Source: Bacillota bacterium (GTDB taxonomy: Bacteria > Bacillota > SHA-98 > UBA4971). From it: DNA of 45,720 nt. Below the pieces are notes generated by a model. That model searched no databases. It worked only from the letters and a program-made list of their open reading frames with translations, and was not told the DNA's origin. The position numbers were made by a program, and so were the translations under genes. Of this stretch, positions 16,649 through 24,024 are shown piece after piece; positions within the stretch are counted from its first letter, which is position 1, and each line of letters starts with the position of its first letter. The DNA lies in contig JAKPFY010000053.1 in NCBI GenBank assembly GCA_029551185.1, positions 1-45,720 on the forward strand, given 5' to 3'.

Positions 16649-16677
16649 GCACTGACTTATGTCAGTGCTCACTTTTT
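16649..16677 (+). terminator. Rho-independent terminator after the RDD gene
   Basis: GCACTGAC and GTCAGTGC form a perfect 8-base-pair stem with a TTAT loop (16649-16668), followed by TCAC and a run of five T. Confidence 0.85.
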
Positions 16678-16777
16678 CTATGACGAGGTCATAACCTTTT
16701 AGTGCGTAACTTGGCATAAAAAAGGGACATCCTCACTATACTGGTAGTATAAGCCATATCGGGAGAGGATGGGAAAC

Positions 16778-16954
16778 ATGACCACCTTATTGAATCTCAG
16801 GCAAAAAGCGGGCATAAGCGCAAAAGAACTTTCAATACGCACAGGAATCCCTTTTGAACTCGTAGTTAAAGCTGAATTAGGTATTGTAAAACTCGGTCCG
16901 CAACAAGCAAGAAAAATCATGAAGGCACTTAACCATGCGACATCAGAGAAATAA
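16778..16954 (+). CDS. Short helix-turn-helix protein
   Basis: A 58-residue protein consisting almost only of an XRE-like helix-turn-helix: LLNLRQKAGISAKELSIRTG is helices 1-2 and the turn, followed by a recognition-helix-like stretch and RKIMKAL. No effector domain is present. The ATG at 16778 is preferred because GAGAGG is about 9-10 bases upstream; the ATG at 16769 directly abuts it. The stop is 11 bases before the amidase-domain gene, so the two are probably co-transcribed, perhaps as a small regulator with its target. What it binds is unknown. Confidence 0.7.
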   Translation: MTTLLNLRQKAGISAKELSIRTGIPFELVVKAELGIVKLGPQQARKIMKALNHATSEK

Positions 16955-16965
16955 GGGAAACTGAT

Positions 16966-18153
16966 ATGCATGTGTTATACAAAAGAAGACTTTTACTGGG
17001 CCTAATTGCTGTCATCAGTGTTTTCGTAACATTAAGAGGTATCCCTCACCGACCGGTTGGAGGGATACCGTTATCTCTGGAAAGACTTATCAGCATGCGC
17101 CTTAGCATGATGCTCTCCGAACGGGCTGAGGCCATCATCAGGGGAGATACGGACGTACTGATGTCCCATTATGACCTTGATTCCCACTATGGGAAGTGGG
17201 CTTTTGAGCATGAGACCAGAAGGTGCGCATATCTTAAAGCCTGGAGCGCTGCACGTGGTATCAGGCTTCTTGATACCGAAGTTGAAATCAGGGTCATCTC
17301 ACTGGAACTCAAAGGGACTACCGCATGGATCGAGCTTGATGAAAGCGTTAAGGTTTCGTACGAGCATGAATCTCAGCTTGCGTCCAAGCCGGACTTCTTC
17401 GGTATTGGCGCCGAGCATTTCCTGGAGCTTGCGTTGAGAGAAGGGGAATGGGTCATCAGACGAGACTGGTATCTGGATCCCCTGGACGTAGATGCCGGTT
17501 CTGTAAGCTCAGGGACTGCACTGTCTTCACCTTTTGAGATTGATGTGCCATACTTGCCGGAAATTCTTACAGCCACTGCCGACAGCGGTGACGACAAGGA
17601 ATATGCCTACCTCTATAACAGGGAAAACGCTGTAGCTTATGCAGATAAGTACTGTGGACTCGCATGGGGTTGTGGCAATAATCGTAAATACAACCCTCTA
17701 TATGAAAACTTCACAGGGCTCGGAGGTGATTGCACGAATTTTGTCTCCCAAGTCTTAGGTGATAAAGAGGCCGGCAATCTTCCTATGACCTATACATGGA
17801 GGTACGTTCCAAATGGAGCCGGCGCAGGAGCGACGCGCGCTTGGGCCCAGGCATCGAGTTTGCTTAGTTACTTGCTCAGCAGCGGACGAGCTGAAAGGCT
17901 CGCCCGCGGCACTTATAGCGACCTAATTGCGCCTAGCGAAACATATCCCGGAGGAGCTATAGGGGCACTTAACGCGGGAGACCTTATAGCCTACGAGAAA
18001 AACGGACGGATTGAACATTTCGCAGTAGTCATTGGCGCAGATTCCGGATTATATTTATTGGTTAACTCTCATACAGCTGACCGTTATCACGTCCCGTGGG
18101 ATCTGGGGTGGGACTGCGATACCGTATTTTGGCTGCTGAAGATTGTTATATAA
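16966..18153 (+). CDS. Exported protein with C-terminal Amidase_6 (putative amidase) domain
   Basis: A 395-residue protein. An N-terminal hydrophobic segment (about residues 7-23) looks like a signal or anchor. Residues of about 50-190 form an uncharacterised extracellular region. The C-terminal part has the Amidase_6 pattern: YNRENAVAYADKY at its start, the presumed catalytic Cys in GGDCTNFVSQ, GDLIAYEKNGRIEHFAVVIG with the presumed catalytic His, and NSHTADRYH. Proteins of this kind are found in spore formers and are presumed wall or peptide amidases; the substrate is not known. It follows the small HTH gene after 11 bases, with AAGGGAAA before the ATG. Confidence 0.82.
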   Translation: MHVLYKRRLLLGLIAVISVFVTLRGIPHRPVGGIPLSLERLISMRLSMMLSERAEAIIRGDTDVLMSHYDLDSHYGKWAFEHETRRCAYLKAWSAARGIRLLDTEVEIRVISLELKGTTAWIELDESVKVSYEHESQLASKPDFFGIGAEHFLELALREGEWVIRRDWYLDPLDVDAGSVSSGTALSSPFEIDVPYLPEILTATADSGDDKEYAYLYNRENAVAYADKYCGLAWGCGNNRKYNPLYENFTGLGGDCTNFVSQVLGDKEAGNLPMTYTWRYVPNGAGAGATRAWAQASSLLSYLLSSGRAERLARGTYSDLIAPSETYPGGAIGALNAGDLIAYEKNGRIEHFAVVIGADSGLYLLVNSHTADRYHVPWDLGWDCDTVFWLLKIVI

Positions 18154-18176
18154 GCCCCGTCCGTTTACAGGTTAAT

Positions 18177-18374
18177 CTAGTAATCCTCATTTGATACCTC
18201 TGATTTCAAAGCGTCAAACCGACTCACCGTTGCTCCGCAAACCGGGCAAGACACCATCCCTTCTGAGGATGACATACCGCTAACACTTACCATATGCCCG
18301 CATTGCTTGCACTTCACGCCGGTTTCTGCATTCTCCGCCATATGAGGACATTTCTTGCTTTCCTTGTTCTTCAT
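18177..18374 (-). CDS. Small zinc-ribbon protein
   Basis: A 65-residue protein with one CxxC pair in VKCKQCGHM and a second in VSCPVCGATV, plus an upstream Cys/His in KKCPHMAEN. This indicates a zinc ribbon. No catalytic domain is present. The ATG at 18374 is chosen because GAGGAGG is six bases upstream; the frame runs open to 18452 but that part has no support. It is convergent with the amidase gene (23 bases between stops). Function unknown. Confidence 0.72.
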   Translation of the reverse strand: MKNKESKKCPHMAENAETGVKCKQCGHMVSVSGMSSSEGMVSCPVCGATVSRFDALKSEVSNEDY

Positions 18375-18617
18375 GGTAATCCTCCTCATTTCTTTTAGCC
18401 CTATACACTTGTGAATCTCAATTGTATTGTTTCCCTTATCCATGTTTCTCAAGACTTTATACTTTTATATCTTGATCGTTTTTGAGATTCTTCATGCCCG
18501 TTAAGGTAGGCGAGGCTTTCCGGATACATTTCCGTAAATACTCCGGTATAGGAAGAAGCAACTAATGTGAAGGAATTAAGGGTAATATGACGAAGAATAT
18601 TTTTGTGTCTAAAGGGA

Positions 18618-18647
18618 TTCGCCTTAGTTAATGGAATTTTAGGCGAA
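18618..18647 (+). promoter_or_regulatory. Hairpin overlapping the ribosome site of the DegV gene
   Basis: TTCGCCT (18618-18624) pairs perfectly with AGGCGAA (18641-18647) around a 16-base loop. The 3' arm runs directly into AAAGGAGG, so folding could limit ribosome access. There is no T run, so it is not a terminator. A regulatory role is inferred only. Confidence 0.35.
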
Positions 18648-18660
18648 AGGAGGATGTATT

Positions 18661-19524
18661 ATGAATTCCATTAGGATTGTAACGGATACTACTGCAGCCC
18701 TGCCCGATGACTGGCTGAAAGCTCATAACGTTGCGCTTGTGCCTTTATTTGTTAACATAGACTCAGAAGTCTATAAGGAAAGCATCGAAATCAGCAATCG
18801 TGATTTCTATGCCAGACTGAGAAAGGCAAAAGAGCTACCCACCACTTCACAGCCATCGTCAGGCGACTTTCTCACAACTTATAAACAACTCTTGGAAGAA
18901 GGCGCAAGCACTATTATTTCTATACATATTTCAGGCGGTATCAGCGGAACTGCAAATTCAGCTCAGACCGCAGCCGGAATGATAGAAGACAAAGATGCTG
19001 ACATAGTTGTTATTGACTCTAAGCAAACCGGACCTGCTCTTGGCTTCATAGTAAAAGAAGCTGTAGCGTGTGCTGAAGCAGGTAAGAGCAAGGAAGAAAC
19101 CTTAAATCGTATATATCAGGTTATGGACGCAATGAGAACTCTTTTCGTCGTGAATGACCTTATGTTCCTGCATAAAGGAGGCCGTCTCTCAGGCGCCCAA
19201 GCAATAATTGGATCTCTCTTACAAGTTAAGCCCATTCTTCATTTTGTTCGCGAAGACGGACGAATTGAAGTTCTCGAACAGGTCAGAACTGAAAAGCGTG
19301 CCCTAAAACGAATCACAGAACTTATGATTGCCGAAGGAGGCGGAGATAAGCTTCCCACAAACATTGCCATAGCATATGCGGATAATATAGACAGAGCAGA
19401 AGAAGTCGCAAGGTCATTAGAGGAAGAATTCCCCGGTATCGGGGCGCAGCCTATAGAAATTGGACCGATAATCGGAACCCACGTTGGGCCGGGACTCATT
19501 GGATTCCAGTTTTATTACTGCTGA
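18661..19524 (+). CDS. DegV family fatty-acid-binding protein
   Basis: A 287-residue DegV/FakB-type protein. The N-terminus IRIVTDTTAALPDDW carries the conserved nucleation region, and SQPSSGDF, HISGGISGTANSAQ and LHKGGRLSGAQA are family signatures. These proteins hold a single fatty acid and can present it to a FakA-type kinase; no FakA is in the window. Length is normal. AAAGGAGG is well placed before the ATG. It appears to be a single-gene unit between a divergent zinc-ribbon gene and a downstream hairpin. Confidence 0.92.
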   Translation: MNSIRIVTDTTAALPDDWLKAHNVALVPLFVNIDSEVYKESIEISNRDFYARLRKAKELPTTSQPSSGDFLTTYKQLLEEGASTIISIHISGGISGTANSAQTAAGMIEDKDADIVVIDSKQTGPALGFIVKEAVACAEAGKSKEETLNRIYQVMDAMRTLFVVNDLMFLHKGGRLSGAQAIIGSLLQVKPILHFVREDGRIEVLEQVRTEKRALKRITELMIAEGGGDKLPTNIAIAYADNIDRAEEVARSLEEEFPGIGAQPIEIGPIIGTHVGPGLIGFQFYYC

Positions 19525-19562
19525 TTCTTACTTAGATGTCTGATACAAGAGTCACACACATT

Positions 19563-19589
19563 ACAGGCCGTCCTTTTGGAACGGCCTGT
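19563..19589 (+). terminator. Terminator after the DegV gene
   Basis: ACAGGCCGT and ACGGCCTGT form a 9-base-pair stem around a loop of about 9 bases, followed by TTTATCC. It sits between the DegV stop and the convergent SASP gene and may serve both. Confidence 0.65.
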
Positions 19590-19618
19590 TTATCCTAACT
19601 GCCTCATATATTGATGCG

Positions 19619-19963
19619 TTATACAGGCTGGATAGGTTGATTATAGCCTGTCTGCCCCGCTCCGTAGCCGGTCTGAGTAAAGGTCTGGGTACCGCTTGGC
19701 TGGGTAAGACCCGCCTGGAATCCTGCCTTGACTCCGGCCATAGTGCCTTCTATAAGTGACCGCTGGGCAGCCTCTATCATCCTTTTGACCATCTGTCCGC
19801 CTACTGCGCCACATTGAGCTGAAGGCAAATTGCCCCAATAGCCCGTGTTTATGATATTGCTAGGCAGGTTTAGTTCGTTTGCAATTTCGTACTTAAACCT
19901 ATCAAGCGCTGCAAGGGCCTCAGGTACAACCGGGCGATTCTTTCTACGTGCGCCACGTGCCAT
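19619..19963 (-). CDS. Alpha/beta-type small acid-soluble spore protein with long C-terminal tail
   Basis: A 114-residue SASP. The core has FKYEIANELNL, which contains the usual GPR-protease region (E-I-A), then GYWGNLPSAQCGAVGGQMVKRMI, shared with its neighbour below. These proteins coat spore DNA and protect it from UV and heat. Typical members are 60-75 residues. This one has an N-terminal basic extension (RGARRKNR) and about 40 extra C-terminal residues rich in Gln, Gly, Thr and Tyr. A cysteine replaces the more common residue before GAVGG. GGAGGGTGGTGA precedes the ATG. On the minus strand, GCATA and CACTATA near 20021 and 19995 vaguely resemble a forespore sigma promoter. Confidence 0.92.
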   Translation of the reverse strand: MARGARRKNRPVVPEALAALDRFKYEIANELNLPSNIINTGYWGNLPSAQCGAVGGQMVKRMIEAAQRSLIEGTMAGVKAGFQAGLTQPSGTQTFTQTGYGAGQTGYNQPIQPV

Positions 19964-20230
19964 TATATTTCACCACCCTCCACGCTTTTCTGTCTATAGT
20001 GTCACACAAACACATAAACGTATGCTAGGAAACGTATGGAGAGTATCGGTTATAGTTAGTATATCTGGTCTTCTCTATTAAATAGCAGACGCCGAAAAAC
20101 TCACTTCGGCAATTGTAGTAACAGTAACAGTTGATAGCGAGAGACTCGAAAAAGTTGATGAAAATCGGCCTGTTATGCGATTTCTGATTTTCTATGCTTA
20201 TCCGGTAAATCCACTGCAAGAAAGGGAACA

Positions 20231-20256
20231 GGGCACAAATTATGGTCTATGTGCCC
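20231..20256 (-). terminator. Hairpin after the second SASP gene
   Basis: GGGCACA and TGTGCCC form a 7-base-pair stem with a 12-base loop, 13 bases beyond the stop of the SASP at 20270. On the minus strand it is followed by TGTTCCCTTTC, a weak T tract. Confidence 0.45.
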
Positions 20257-20269
20257 AGCCCCAGATATT

Positions 20270-20563
20270 TTATGATTCAGTTGGTATCTTTACATCTCGT
20301 TCCGGAGGAAGCCCTAGACCGGATCGGAACCCCGCTATGGCCTCTGCAGCTGCTTCCTCAGCGATGGCTTTTTGAGCAGCCTCTATCATCCTTTTGACCA
20401 TCTGGCCGCCCACAGCTCCACACTGTCTGGAAGACAGATTCCCCCAATAACCTTCCTCCAACACCTCTTTGGGAAAGTCGAGTTCCCTGGCAACTTCGTA
20501 TTTCAGCGAATCCAGCGGGCGTTTAGCCCGAGCTTTAGCAGGTTTTTTCTTCCTGGCCGGCAC
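20270..20563 (-). CDS. Alpha/beta-type small acid-soluble spore protein
   Basis: A 97-residue SASP paralogue of the one at 19619. The N-terminus is very basic (PARKKKPAKARAKR). The core LKYEVARELDF and GYWGNLSSRQCGAVGGQM matches its neighbour, including the cysteine. A C-terminal Ala/Glu-rich extension of about 35 residues is unlike the neighbour's Gln/Thr tail. The GTG start at 20563 has AAGGAGGGG about 8 bases upstream. The two genes lie in tandem with about 300 bases between, so they are likely transcribed separately in the forespore. Role: binding and protecting spore DNA. Confidence 0.92.
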   Translation of the reverse strand: MPARKKKPAKARAKRPLDSLKYEVARELDFPKEVLEEGYWGNLSSRQCGAVGGQMVKRMIEAAQKAIAEEAAAEAIAGFRSGLGLPPERDVKIPTES

Positions 20564-20633
20564 TGAAAGTCCCCTCCTTATTCACCTGTCACTCTATATG
20601 TTTCCCCATAAGGGTTAACCATATGTGGCATGG

Positions 20634-21185
20634 CTACAAACCAGGGACTGACATCGCACCGCCCCATAAGACAATTCCAAGGATAGCTGCTAAAAAAATG
20701 CAAATTATCGGATGTATTTTCATCTTGAATATCCCCAAGACTACTAAGCCTACAATTACTATACCCCGGACATCAACAACAGATGCTCTTGCCATGGACA
20801 AGGCTGCGCTAGCTATCATTGCGGTAACTGCAGCTCTAAGCCCTTTTGAGACGGCTTTCACAGAGGGGGTATCCTTGTATTTCAAGAAGAGGGAAGCAAT
20901 TGAAATAACAATTACAAATGACGGCAGAACTACGCCTATCGTCGCGAATGCAGCACCCCAAACTCCGGCCATTTTATAGCCTACATAAGTAGCGCAGTTG
21001 ACTGCAACAGGCCCGGGAGTCACTTCAGCGATAGCGATGATATCCATGAATTCCTGCATTGACAGCCATTTATGTACCTGAATAAGTTCTTTCTCCATTA
21101 GGGGAATCATGGCATATCCGCCACCAAAAGTAAAAAGTCCCATCTTCGCGTAAGTGAAGAGTAGTTTAAACAATAGAACTGTCAT
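20634..21185 (-). CDS. Chromate-type (CHR family) transporter half, second subunit
   Basis: A 183-residue membrane protein, one half of the CHR (ChrA) fold. The N-terminus has MGLFTFGGGYAMIPLME and then EVTPGPVAVNCATYVGYK, the two CHR signatures, followed by several hydrophobic segments. CHR proteins move chromate or perhaps other anions. Short-chain members work as pairs encoded side by side, as here. I use the ATG at 21185, with GGGGGATGATG upstream; a TTG at 21203 would add six residues. It follows its partner after about 30 bases and should be co-transcribed. The natural substrate need not be chromate. Confidence 0.88.
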   Translation of the reverse strand: MTVLLFKLLFTYAKMGLFTFGGGYAMIPLMEKELIQVHKWLSMQEFMDIIAIAEVTPGPVAVNCATYVGYKMAGVWGAAFATIGVVLPSFVIVISIASLFLKYKDTPSVKAVSKGLRAAVTAMIASAALSMARASVVDVRGIVIVGLVVLGIFKMKIHPIICIFLAAILGIVLWGGAMSVPGL

Positions 21186-21216
21186 GATTTCATCATCCCC
21201 CAATACCTAATACAAC

Positions 21217-21771
21217 CTATTGGCTTTTCAACACAGCTGCCTCATCATCTTTAAAAAACACGTAACCCAGGATGCCTGACCCGATGATTACCGGTATAGG
21301 GTGTATTCCTATTATGGCAACAGCAAGAAAAGCGAGAACACAGATGACTACACCTTTTATATCATGAAGCGCTGTTTTGCCAATATTAATTGCTGCACTT
21401 GCCACGAGCGCAACCACTGCAGGCCTTATTCCTGAGAAAGCCGCCTTTATGACAGCAGAGTCCGCAATCCGTGCAAAGTACATAGCGATAACAAGAATCA
21501 CGATAAAAGAAGGCAATACCGTCCCTGCAAGAGCCCACACAGCTCCCGGGACACCTACGAGTTTATACCCTACAAAAACTGATGTGTTAGCAGCCACCGG
21601 GCCGGGAGCGGTCTGAGCCAAAGCCAGTATGTCTATGAAGTCTTCCGCTTCAATCCATCCCTTTTCATCCACGACTTCTTTTTGTATGAGAGGAACCATT
21701 GCATGGCCCCCTCCGAAGGTGAAAGCGCCTATTTTGAAGAATGATGCGAAGATTTCCAGTAATAATCCCAT
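21217..21771 (-). CDS. Chromate-type (CHR family) transporter half, first subunit
   Basis: A 184-residue short-chain CHR protein paired with the gene at 20634. The signatures are FKIGAFTFGGGHAMVPLIQ near the N-terminus and AQTAPGPVAANTSVFVGYK, with five or six membrane segments. The His in FGGGHAM against Tyr in the partner is typical of the paired halves differing slightly. The ATG at 21771 has AAAGGGG about 12 bases upstream. No regulator of the ChrB type is adjacent, so a dedicated chromate-resistance role is not supported by context. Confidence 0.88.
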   Translation of the reverse strand: MGLLLEIFASFFKIGAFTFGGGHAMVPLIQKEVVDEKGWIEAEDFIDILALAQTAPGPVAANTSVFVGYKLVGVPGAVWALAGTVLPSFIVILVIAMYFARIADSAVIKAAFSGIRPAVVALVASAAINIGKTALHDIKGVVICVLAFLAVAIIGIHPIPVIIGSGILGYVFFKDDEAAVLKSQ

Positions 21772-21998
21772 ATTTTGCTGCAGCCCCTTTCCCCTTTTGA
21801 AATGTTCCTGTAAACTCCCGATTTTCTTTCGGCAACTGTCAATAGTATTCCTGCCAGGCGTCAGCTACTACGTATCTGCATCATAATGCCGCACATTGCA
21901 TTGTATACAAAACCTTGAGAAGGTTATACTACCTTTCAACAGGCATTAACATCAAAACATAGCTGAAACGAAGCGCTCAAGAGGATGATTGATGGCTT

Positions 21999-22012
21999 CC
22001 ACATATATGTGG
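21999..22012. repeat. Perfect 14-base palindrome CCACATATATGTGG
   Basis: A perfect inverted repeat about 230 bases upstream of the CHR transporter pair and about 160 bases beyond the deoC stop. It could be a dimeric repressor site or part of a processed transcript end; no neighbouring regulator points to an owner. Confidence 0.4.
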
Positions 22013-22079
22013 CCACGGTCAATGGGCGAAAGGTCGTCTGGAAAGCGCAAAATGCTCGCCCGGTTGACCGATGATAATA

Positions 22080-22113
22080 GGAAGCAGGGAAAAATACGCA
22101 TATCCCTGCTTCC
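22080..22113 (-). terminator. Strong hairpin downstream of deoC
   Basis: GGAAGCAGGGA and TCCCTGCTTCC form a perfect 11-base-pair stem around a 12-base loop, 57 bases past the deoC stop. The T tract on the minus strand is poor, so termination strength is uncertain. Confidence 0.6.
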
Positions 22114-22169
22114 ACACATTCCGACACATTCCCATTGTTCAGTGAGGCTAACTGCAGGTTACCGGGTGT

Positions 22170-22967
22170 CTACTTGAATTCAGAATCCTTGGCTTCTTTC
22201 ACAATCTTAACGCCTGCGCTCGCTCCGATCCTATTTGCGCCTGCTTCCACCATCCGACGCGTGGCTTCGTAATCTCGAATTCCCCCTGAGGCTTTCACGC
22301 CCATGTCAGGTCCGACCACCTTACGCATGAGTCTGACATCTTCAACAGTGGCGCCTCCGGGTCCGAACCCTGTGGATGTCTTCACAAAGTCAGCTCCGGC
22401 CAGTTTTGCCAGCAAGCACCCTTTTATTTTTTCTTCATTTGTGAGAAGAGCTGTCTCCAGGATTACTTTGACTAAGGCTTTATCATGAGCCGCGTCCACT
22501 ACAGCCTTGATATCCCGGAGCACAAGATCGTAGCCGCCTGACTTCAGAGCGCCGACGTTAATAACCATGTCTACCTCAGAGGCGCCGTTTGCAATCGCAT
22601 CTCTGGTTTCTACGACCTTAGTCACAGACGTATTCGCGCCTAGAGGAAATCCTATCACTGTACAGACTCTTACAGGCGTATCCTTGAGAAGGCTCGATGC
22701 GAGACTTACGTTTGCAGGATTAACGCAGACAGAGGCGAAATTGTATTCCCTTGCTTCTTCACACAGCTTGATAATTTGCTCACATGTGGCTTCCGGTTTA
22801 AGCAACGTGTGGTCAATAATGCAAGAAATCTTTTGCGAAACGTGGGATGCCTGTTGCCTATCAGCGCCTGCCTGCACCGAGGGACAGGTTAGAGTTACAC
22901 CGGTTCTCTTCTTCAATTCCTCCATGAGCTCATCTGCAGCCTCTCTTATCAGCTGATCAAGGTCCAT
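22170..22967 (-). CDS. deoC: Deoxyribose-phosphate aldolase
   Basis: A DeoC of about 265 residues. The catalytic lysine is in [15 protein letters not shown] and the second, activating lysine in [12 protein letters not shown]. The N-terminal signature [12 protein letters not shown], then VCVNPANV and [11 protein letters not shown], is clear. It splits 2-deoxyribose-5-phosphate to acetaldehyde and glyceraldehyde-3-phosphate. About 45 extra residues precede the usual start, an N-terminal extension seen in some Firmicutes. The ATG at 22967 is used; a GTG at 22979 is possible. The gene is alone here, while its pathway partner deoB is about 8 kb away at 30867. Confidence 0.95.
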   Translation of the reverse strand: MDLDQLIREAADELMEELKKRTGVTLTCPSVQAGADRQQASHVSQKISCIIDHTLLKPEATCEQIIKLCEEAREYNFASVCVNPANVSLASSLLKDTPVRVCTVIGFPLGANTSVTKVVETRDAIANGASEVDMVINVGALKSGGYDLVLRDIKAVVDAAHDKALVKVILETALLTNEEKIKGCLLAKLAGADFVKTSTGFGPGGATVEDVRLMRKVVGPDMGVKASGGIRDYEATRRMVEAGANRIGASAGVKIVKEAKDSEFK

Positions 22968-23373
22968 AAAGCTAACCACATCCTGTCTATTGCCATATTT
23001 GACCTTCTCCTGGCAAAATTACAAACATGCCGGCAATAATACGGTTTTCCTCAGGCCGGCGTGTATATACCTTCTTTAATATTTGTTCTCCACAAAAAAC
23101 AGAAACCCTACATTAAAGGTTCTTCCCATACAGGCCCAGGAACAAATAAACTCATCAATCCCGGAACACCTTTGAAGAAGGATTTTCACAGCTTCACGTA
23201 GAATTAGTTATTTCCATGGTTCATTGGTTCATTAGAATATCTCGGTAGTCATTAAGAGGACAGTATGACCCGGTTCGAAGTGTGGGTACAGAGCATAGCC
23301 GGTAATATGGTACGACTAAGCTGATACGCGAAGGATATCATATAAGAAATACGTGAAGGATGGAGGGATCTCA
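22968..23373. other. Divergent intergenic region between deoC and rubrerythrin
   Basis: About 400 bases without a supported gene. It must contain the deoC and rubrerythrin promoters. The plus strand shows GGTTCATT repeated in tandem near 23218-23234 followed by TAGAAT, a possible -10, but no convincing PerR-type box or -35 was found. Confidence 0.4.
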
Positions 23374-23907
23374 ATGCAACTTAAGGGTTCAAAGACCGAA
23401 GCTAATCTAAAAGCTGCATTTGCAGGCGAATCCGAAGCCAGAAATAAGTATACATACTTTGCTTCAGTAGCCCGCAGAGAAGGTTATGAGCAAATAGCCG
23501 CCATATTCGAAGAAACAGCCGGAAATGAAAAAGAACATGCGAAGCTATGGGCTAAAGCTCTGGGTATGATCTCAGACACCGCAGCTAACCTGGAAGACGC
23601 CATCAAAGGTGAGAACTACGAGTGGACCTCAATGTATAAAGAATTCGCTGAAGTTGCACGCAGAGAAGGTTTTGAAGATATCGCAATAGCTTTTCAAGAG
23701 GTAGGAGAAGTCGAAGAGGAGCACGAAAAACGATACAAGGCCTTGTTGGCAAGACTTCAGGATGGAACGACTTTCCGCAGAGATAAGCCGATTAGGTGGC
23801 ACTGCCGTAACTGTGGATATGTCCATGAAGGAACTGAAGCGCCTGAAGCATGCCCTGCATGCAAACATCCAAGGTCATTTTTCGAACCCTTTTGTGAAAA
23901 CTACTGA
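23374..23907 (+). CDS. rbr: Rubrerythrin
   Basis: A 177-residue rubrerythrin. The ferritin-like di-iron domain has the ligand motifs [21 protein letters not shown] and [12 protein letters not shown]. The C-terminal rubredoxin-like domain has [10 protein letters not shown] and ACPACKHPR, the four Fe-Cys ligands. It reduces hydrogen peroxide in anaerobes using electrons from rubredoxin or NADH systems. The ATG at 23374 is set by GGAGGG six bases upstream; a GTG at 23353 would add seven residues. It is a single-gene unit with a strong terminator. Confidence 0.96.
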   Translation: MQLKGSKTEANLKAAFAGESEARNKYTYFASVARREGYEQIAAIFEETAGNEKEHAKLWAKALGMISDTAANLEDAIKGENYEWTSMYKEFAEVARREGFEDIAIAFQEVGEVEEEHEKRYKALLARLQDGTTFRRDKPIRWHCRNCGYVHEGTEAPEACPACKHPRSFFEPFCENY

Positions 23908-23943
23908 AATTGTTCAGTCGGCTTAAAACGTAGTATCGATAAG

Positions 23944-23980
23944 TTTGAAAGTGGGGCGCTTCAATGCGCCCCCTTTCAAA
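23944..23980. terminator. Strong bidirectional terminator
   Basis: TTTGAAAG-GGGGCGC pairs with GCGCCCC-CTTTCAAA, a 15-base-pair stem with one bulged T and a six-base loop. A-rich and T-rich flanks on both sides suit both the rubrerythrin gene and the convergent operon ending at 24025. Confidence 0.85.
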
Positions 23981-24024
23981 ATCCACATTCACGCTTATTT
24001 ATATAATCTACCTGGCCTGTCAAC

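Larger units (their letters stand above)
21772..22169. other. Gene-free region between the CHR pair and deoC
   Basis: About 400 bases hold no open frame I can support. Visible elements are a 14-base palindrome at 21999-22012 and a strong hairpin at 22080-22113 downstream of deoC. The rest, including possible promoters for the CHR pair, shows no clear motif. Confidence 0.5.

Noticed and set aside
20091-20110. GCCGAA/TTCGGC hairpin between the two SASP genes
   Set aside because: Only six base pairs with a loop of eight and no T run; too weak to call a terminator.
22980-23373. Possible PerR-type box upstream of rubrerythrin
   Set aside because: The tandem GGTTCATT is a direct repeat and does not match the inverted TTATAAT-type PerR site.
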